Source of the DNA: Reticulitermes lucifugus
Lineage: Eukaryota; Arthropoda; Insecta; Blattodea; Rhinotermitidae
DNA length: 22,595 nt
NCBI GenBank assembly: GCA_026260175.1
Contig: JAKCWW010005002.1
Coordinates: 1-22,595, forward strand
Direction of reading: 5' to 3'
The translations under genes and the position numbers were made by a program. The notes beneath the pieces were generated by a model that did no database searches, was not told where the DNA came from, and saw nothing but the letters and a program-made list of their open reading frames with translations. Each line of letters opens with the position of its first letter. The stretch's first letter is position 1. Below, piece after piece: positions 21,079 to 22,595 of this stretch.

Positions 21079-21145
21079 TGGTTTCAAGCAATTAGTTTCA
21101 TGCAACTTGAAACTAAAGTTGCATGAAACTAGCTACTTGAAACCA
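21079..21145. repeat. Strong hairpin with 30-nt arms
   Basis: Arms 21079-21108 and 21116-21145 are reverse complements at 27 of 30 positions, with a 7-nt loop; all three mismatches fall in one 4-nt block. Pairing similarity continues weakly outward (CACACTGAAGAAAC against GTTTCC-side bases). A smaller palindrome TTAGTTTCA/TGAAACTAA (21092-21116) is embedded in it. Confidence 0.85.
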
Positions 21146-21339
21146 CTTTCCTCTGTGGCTTTTTGATGCGAGGCTTACGGCGGTGACTTTGTATGTACAC
21201 CTAAGAACTGTCAATCAAGGACAATATTGATTCGTGGTAATTCGACACTGCTACTTGCATTCCACGAGTCACGTAGCGTCCATCGCTGAAATGGAAGGGA
21301 TGTGGAAGGAAGCAGCTGTGACATGTTTCAAGGTAGGTC

Positions 21340-21480
21340 GGCTTACTATGTTAGCAGTTGCCAGAAACAACATGTAACCCCATAAATAATCGTAGTGAGG
21401 TAAACCGGTCTCCGGCTCCAATCTTGAACGCAGGACATCCGAATACGTAGCAGGAATGCCAACCATTCGACCGTGGCATG
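21340..21480 (-). mobile_element. Possible second tRNA-derived SINE fragment
   Basis: The minus strand reads CCACGGTCGAATGGTTGGCA (A-box-like, about 21476-21457) and, about 25 nt later, TGCGTTCAAGATTGG (B-box-like, about 21432-21418). Spacing fits a tRNA-like head, and the sequence after it (AGACCGGTTTACCTCACTAC) would be the body. It differs from the main SINE family of the window. Match to box consensus is imperfect. Confidence 0.45.
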
Positions 21481-21489
21481 ATGAATCAG

Positions 21490-21640
21490 AAACGGAAGTT
21501 GAAGGGCAGTTTTTAGGCGCATTCGCAAAATTGCGAAAAGCGACCATTAGCTTCGTCATGTCCGTCCGTCCGTCCGCATGGAACAACTCGGCTCCCACTG
21601 GATGCATTTTCATAAAATTTTATATTTGACAATTTTTCGA
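21490..21640 (+). repeat. Interspersed-repeat fragment with translated motif
   Basis: The plus-strand reading GAFAKLRKATISFVMSVRPS followed by AWNNSAPTGCIFIKF resembles a translated stretch I remember as recurring in insect genomic repeats. It includes a short (GTCC)n run at 21561-21574 and the 16-bp palindrome TTCGCAAAATTGCGAA just before. The parent element is not known to me; there is no intact ORF. Confidence 0.4.
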
Positions 21641-22532
21641 AAATCTGTCGAGAAAATTCAAGTTTCATTAGAATCTGACAAGAATATCGCGTACAATACA
21701 TGAAGACCTATTTAAAGTTATGAAAATATCTCGCTGAATTCTTCTCAGAATGAGAATTTTCAGACAAAACTTGTACAGAAAATAAAAACACATTTTATGT
21801 TCAATAACTTTTTTTCCGAAAATCGTGCTGTTTGTTAAATAGTGTGGAAAAATATGACAGAGCCAGACAGACCACAGGTGACAACATAATATGACATAGA
21901 AAAAAGCGATTTGCATGCCGGATAACTAAGGCAAGACTACAGACACACACTCATAACACATAATACTTATTATTGCTAACAGCAGTACGAAATATTTCGT
22001 AGCTCGACATCAGTGCAAAAGGAACCCACTGTTGCATTTCCATAGCAAACACTGAACACTTTAATATTGTTGACTGCTACATCTACGACAATAACAATAA
22101 AAGGGAACGCATTGTTGTGTTTCCATGGCAACAATGGTTACGCGAACGCCCTACAACGTAACGCTGTACGTACATTGTCTATCTCGTTGGACTGTAAAAA
22201 TTAAGATGGTTTGAAGGGGGGGGGATCACAAAGCCCTGAACACAATTCAATCCCAACACTTCCGAACAAACAGCAAAACGCAACTGGACATCCTGACCCT
22301 TGAAGACGAGGCCAGTCACTTCGGGCAACAAACACCCAGTGACAGAGCGCAGTATCACACAAGAATGAAGATCTCAAATGCACCGTTTCGAAAGCCCGAA
22401 AACTCGCAAAACACGGAACGTTCAAATCGCCTAAACTATACTGTCGTCTGTGTAAATGTTATGGAGTATCTTCTTACTGGAAAGACGTCCATGTGTTCTG
22501 CACTACTAGGAAAACTGTGCTACTGTATAGGA
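21641..22532. other. No gene recognised; X-box-like pair
   Basis: AT-rich at first, then more mixed. It contains the duplicated X-box-like motif (22021-22132) and a run of nine G at 22216-22224. No coding region can be supported. Confidence 0.6.
22119..22132. promoter_or_regulatory. X-box-like (RFX) motif
   Basis: GTTTCCATGGCAAC fits the RFX transcription-factor X-box pattern GTNNCC-AT-RGYAAC. A weaker version, ATTTCCATAGCAAA, lies at 22036-22049 in a locally duplicated context. No gene start is identified beside it, so function is unproven. Confidence 0.35.
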
Positions 22533-22595
22533 CAGTGGTATTCAACCTGGAGTACGCGTACCCCCGGGGGTACGCGAAGACATCTTAGGGGGTAC
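22533..22595 (+). mobile_element. Left end of a hAT-like transposon, runs off window
   Basis: Begins CAGTGGTATTCAACCTGG, the type of terminus seen in many hAT elements (CAGTGGTTCTCAACC-like). It continues into a perfect 22-bp palindrome of half-site CGCGTACCCCC (22555-22576) and another GGGGGTAC at the very end of the window. The transposase, if any, and the other end lie outside. Confidence 0.55.

Noticed and set aside
21269..21613. 114-residue minus-strand ORF
   Set aside because: Runs through the tRNA-like head and the repeat fragment on the opposite strand; no protein family recognised.
1..22595. CRISPR arrays, operons, bacterial-type systems
   Set aside because: Spliced eukaryotic gene and SINEs; no regularly spaced repeats or prokaryotic gene organisation.

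Overview
The window is eukaryotic nuclear DNA, most likely from an insect. It is AT-rich, has GT-AG introns and carries several kinds of transposable-element debris. One protein-coding gene can be supported: the coatomer alpha subunit (alpha-COP, COPA), on the minus strand. Its exon-by-exon product resembles insect alpha-COP proteins closely. Several copies of one tRNA-derived SINE, with a TTTACC-type tail, remind me of repeats from cockroach and termite genomes. I therefore favour Blattodea, but that part rests on memory and is weak.

Layout. From 1456 to 14482, eleven minus-strand exons join in frame through consistent GT-AG junctions. They encode about 726 residues, matching roughly residues 27 to 752 of a protein of about 1,220 residues. 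This covers nearly all of the N-terminal WD40 propeller and most of the second propeller region. The last exons (alpha-solenoid rest and COPI C-terminal domain) lie beyond base 1. The first coding exon (about 26 residues) was not found to the right, so the 5' intron runs at least from 14483 to the window end, or the exon was missed.

The introns carry decayed mobile DNA: a TTAA-flanked piggyBac-like MITE candidate (141-299), two inverted mariner-type transposase remnants (6645-7150), a 36-bp inverted repeat (7685-7805), SINE copies (8700-8905 and a nested pair at 11757-12095), and a (GGT/GGC)n microsatellite next to a splice acceptor (12829-12911).

The right third (14.5-22.6 kb) has no convincing exon. 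It holds SINEs at 15660-15900, 17915-18095, 19060-19291 (with target-site duplication), 20283-20605 and 21340-21480, plus a hAT-like non-autonomous element (16023-16527). It also holds a LINE reverse-transcriptase tail fragment (18595-18755), a strong hairpin (21079-21145), a repeat with a recognisable translated motif (21490-21640), a duplicated X-box-like motif (22021-22132), and the start of another hAT-like element running off the end (22533-22595).

I found no undescribed multi-gene system. The most interesting points are alternative splice sites at one alpha-COP junction that keep the reading frame, next to the isoleucine codon equivalent to the human COPA editing site, and several well-bounded but unnamed repeat elements.
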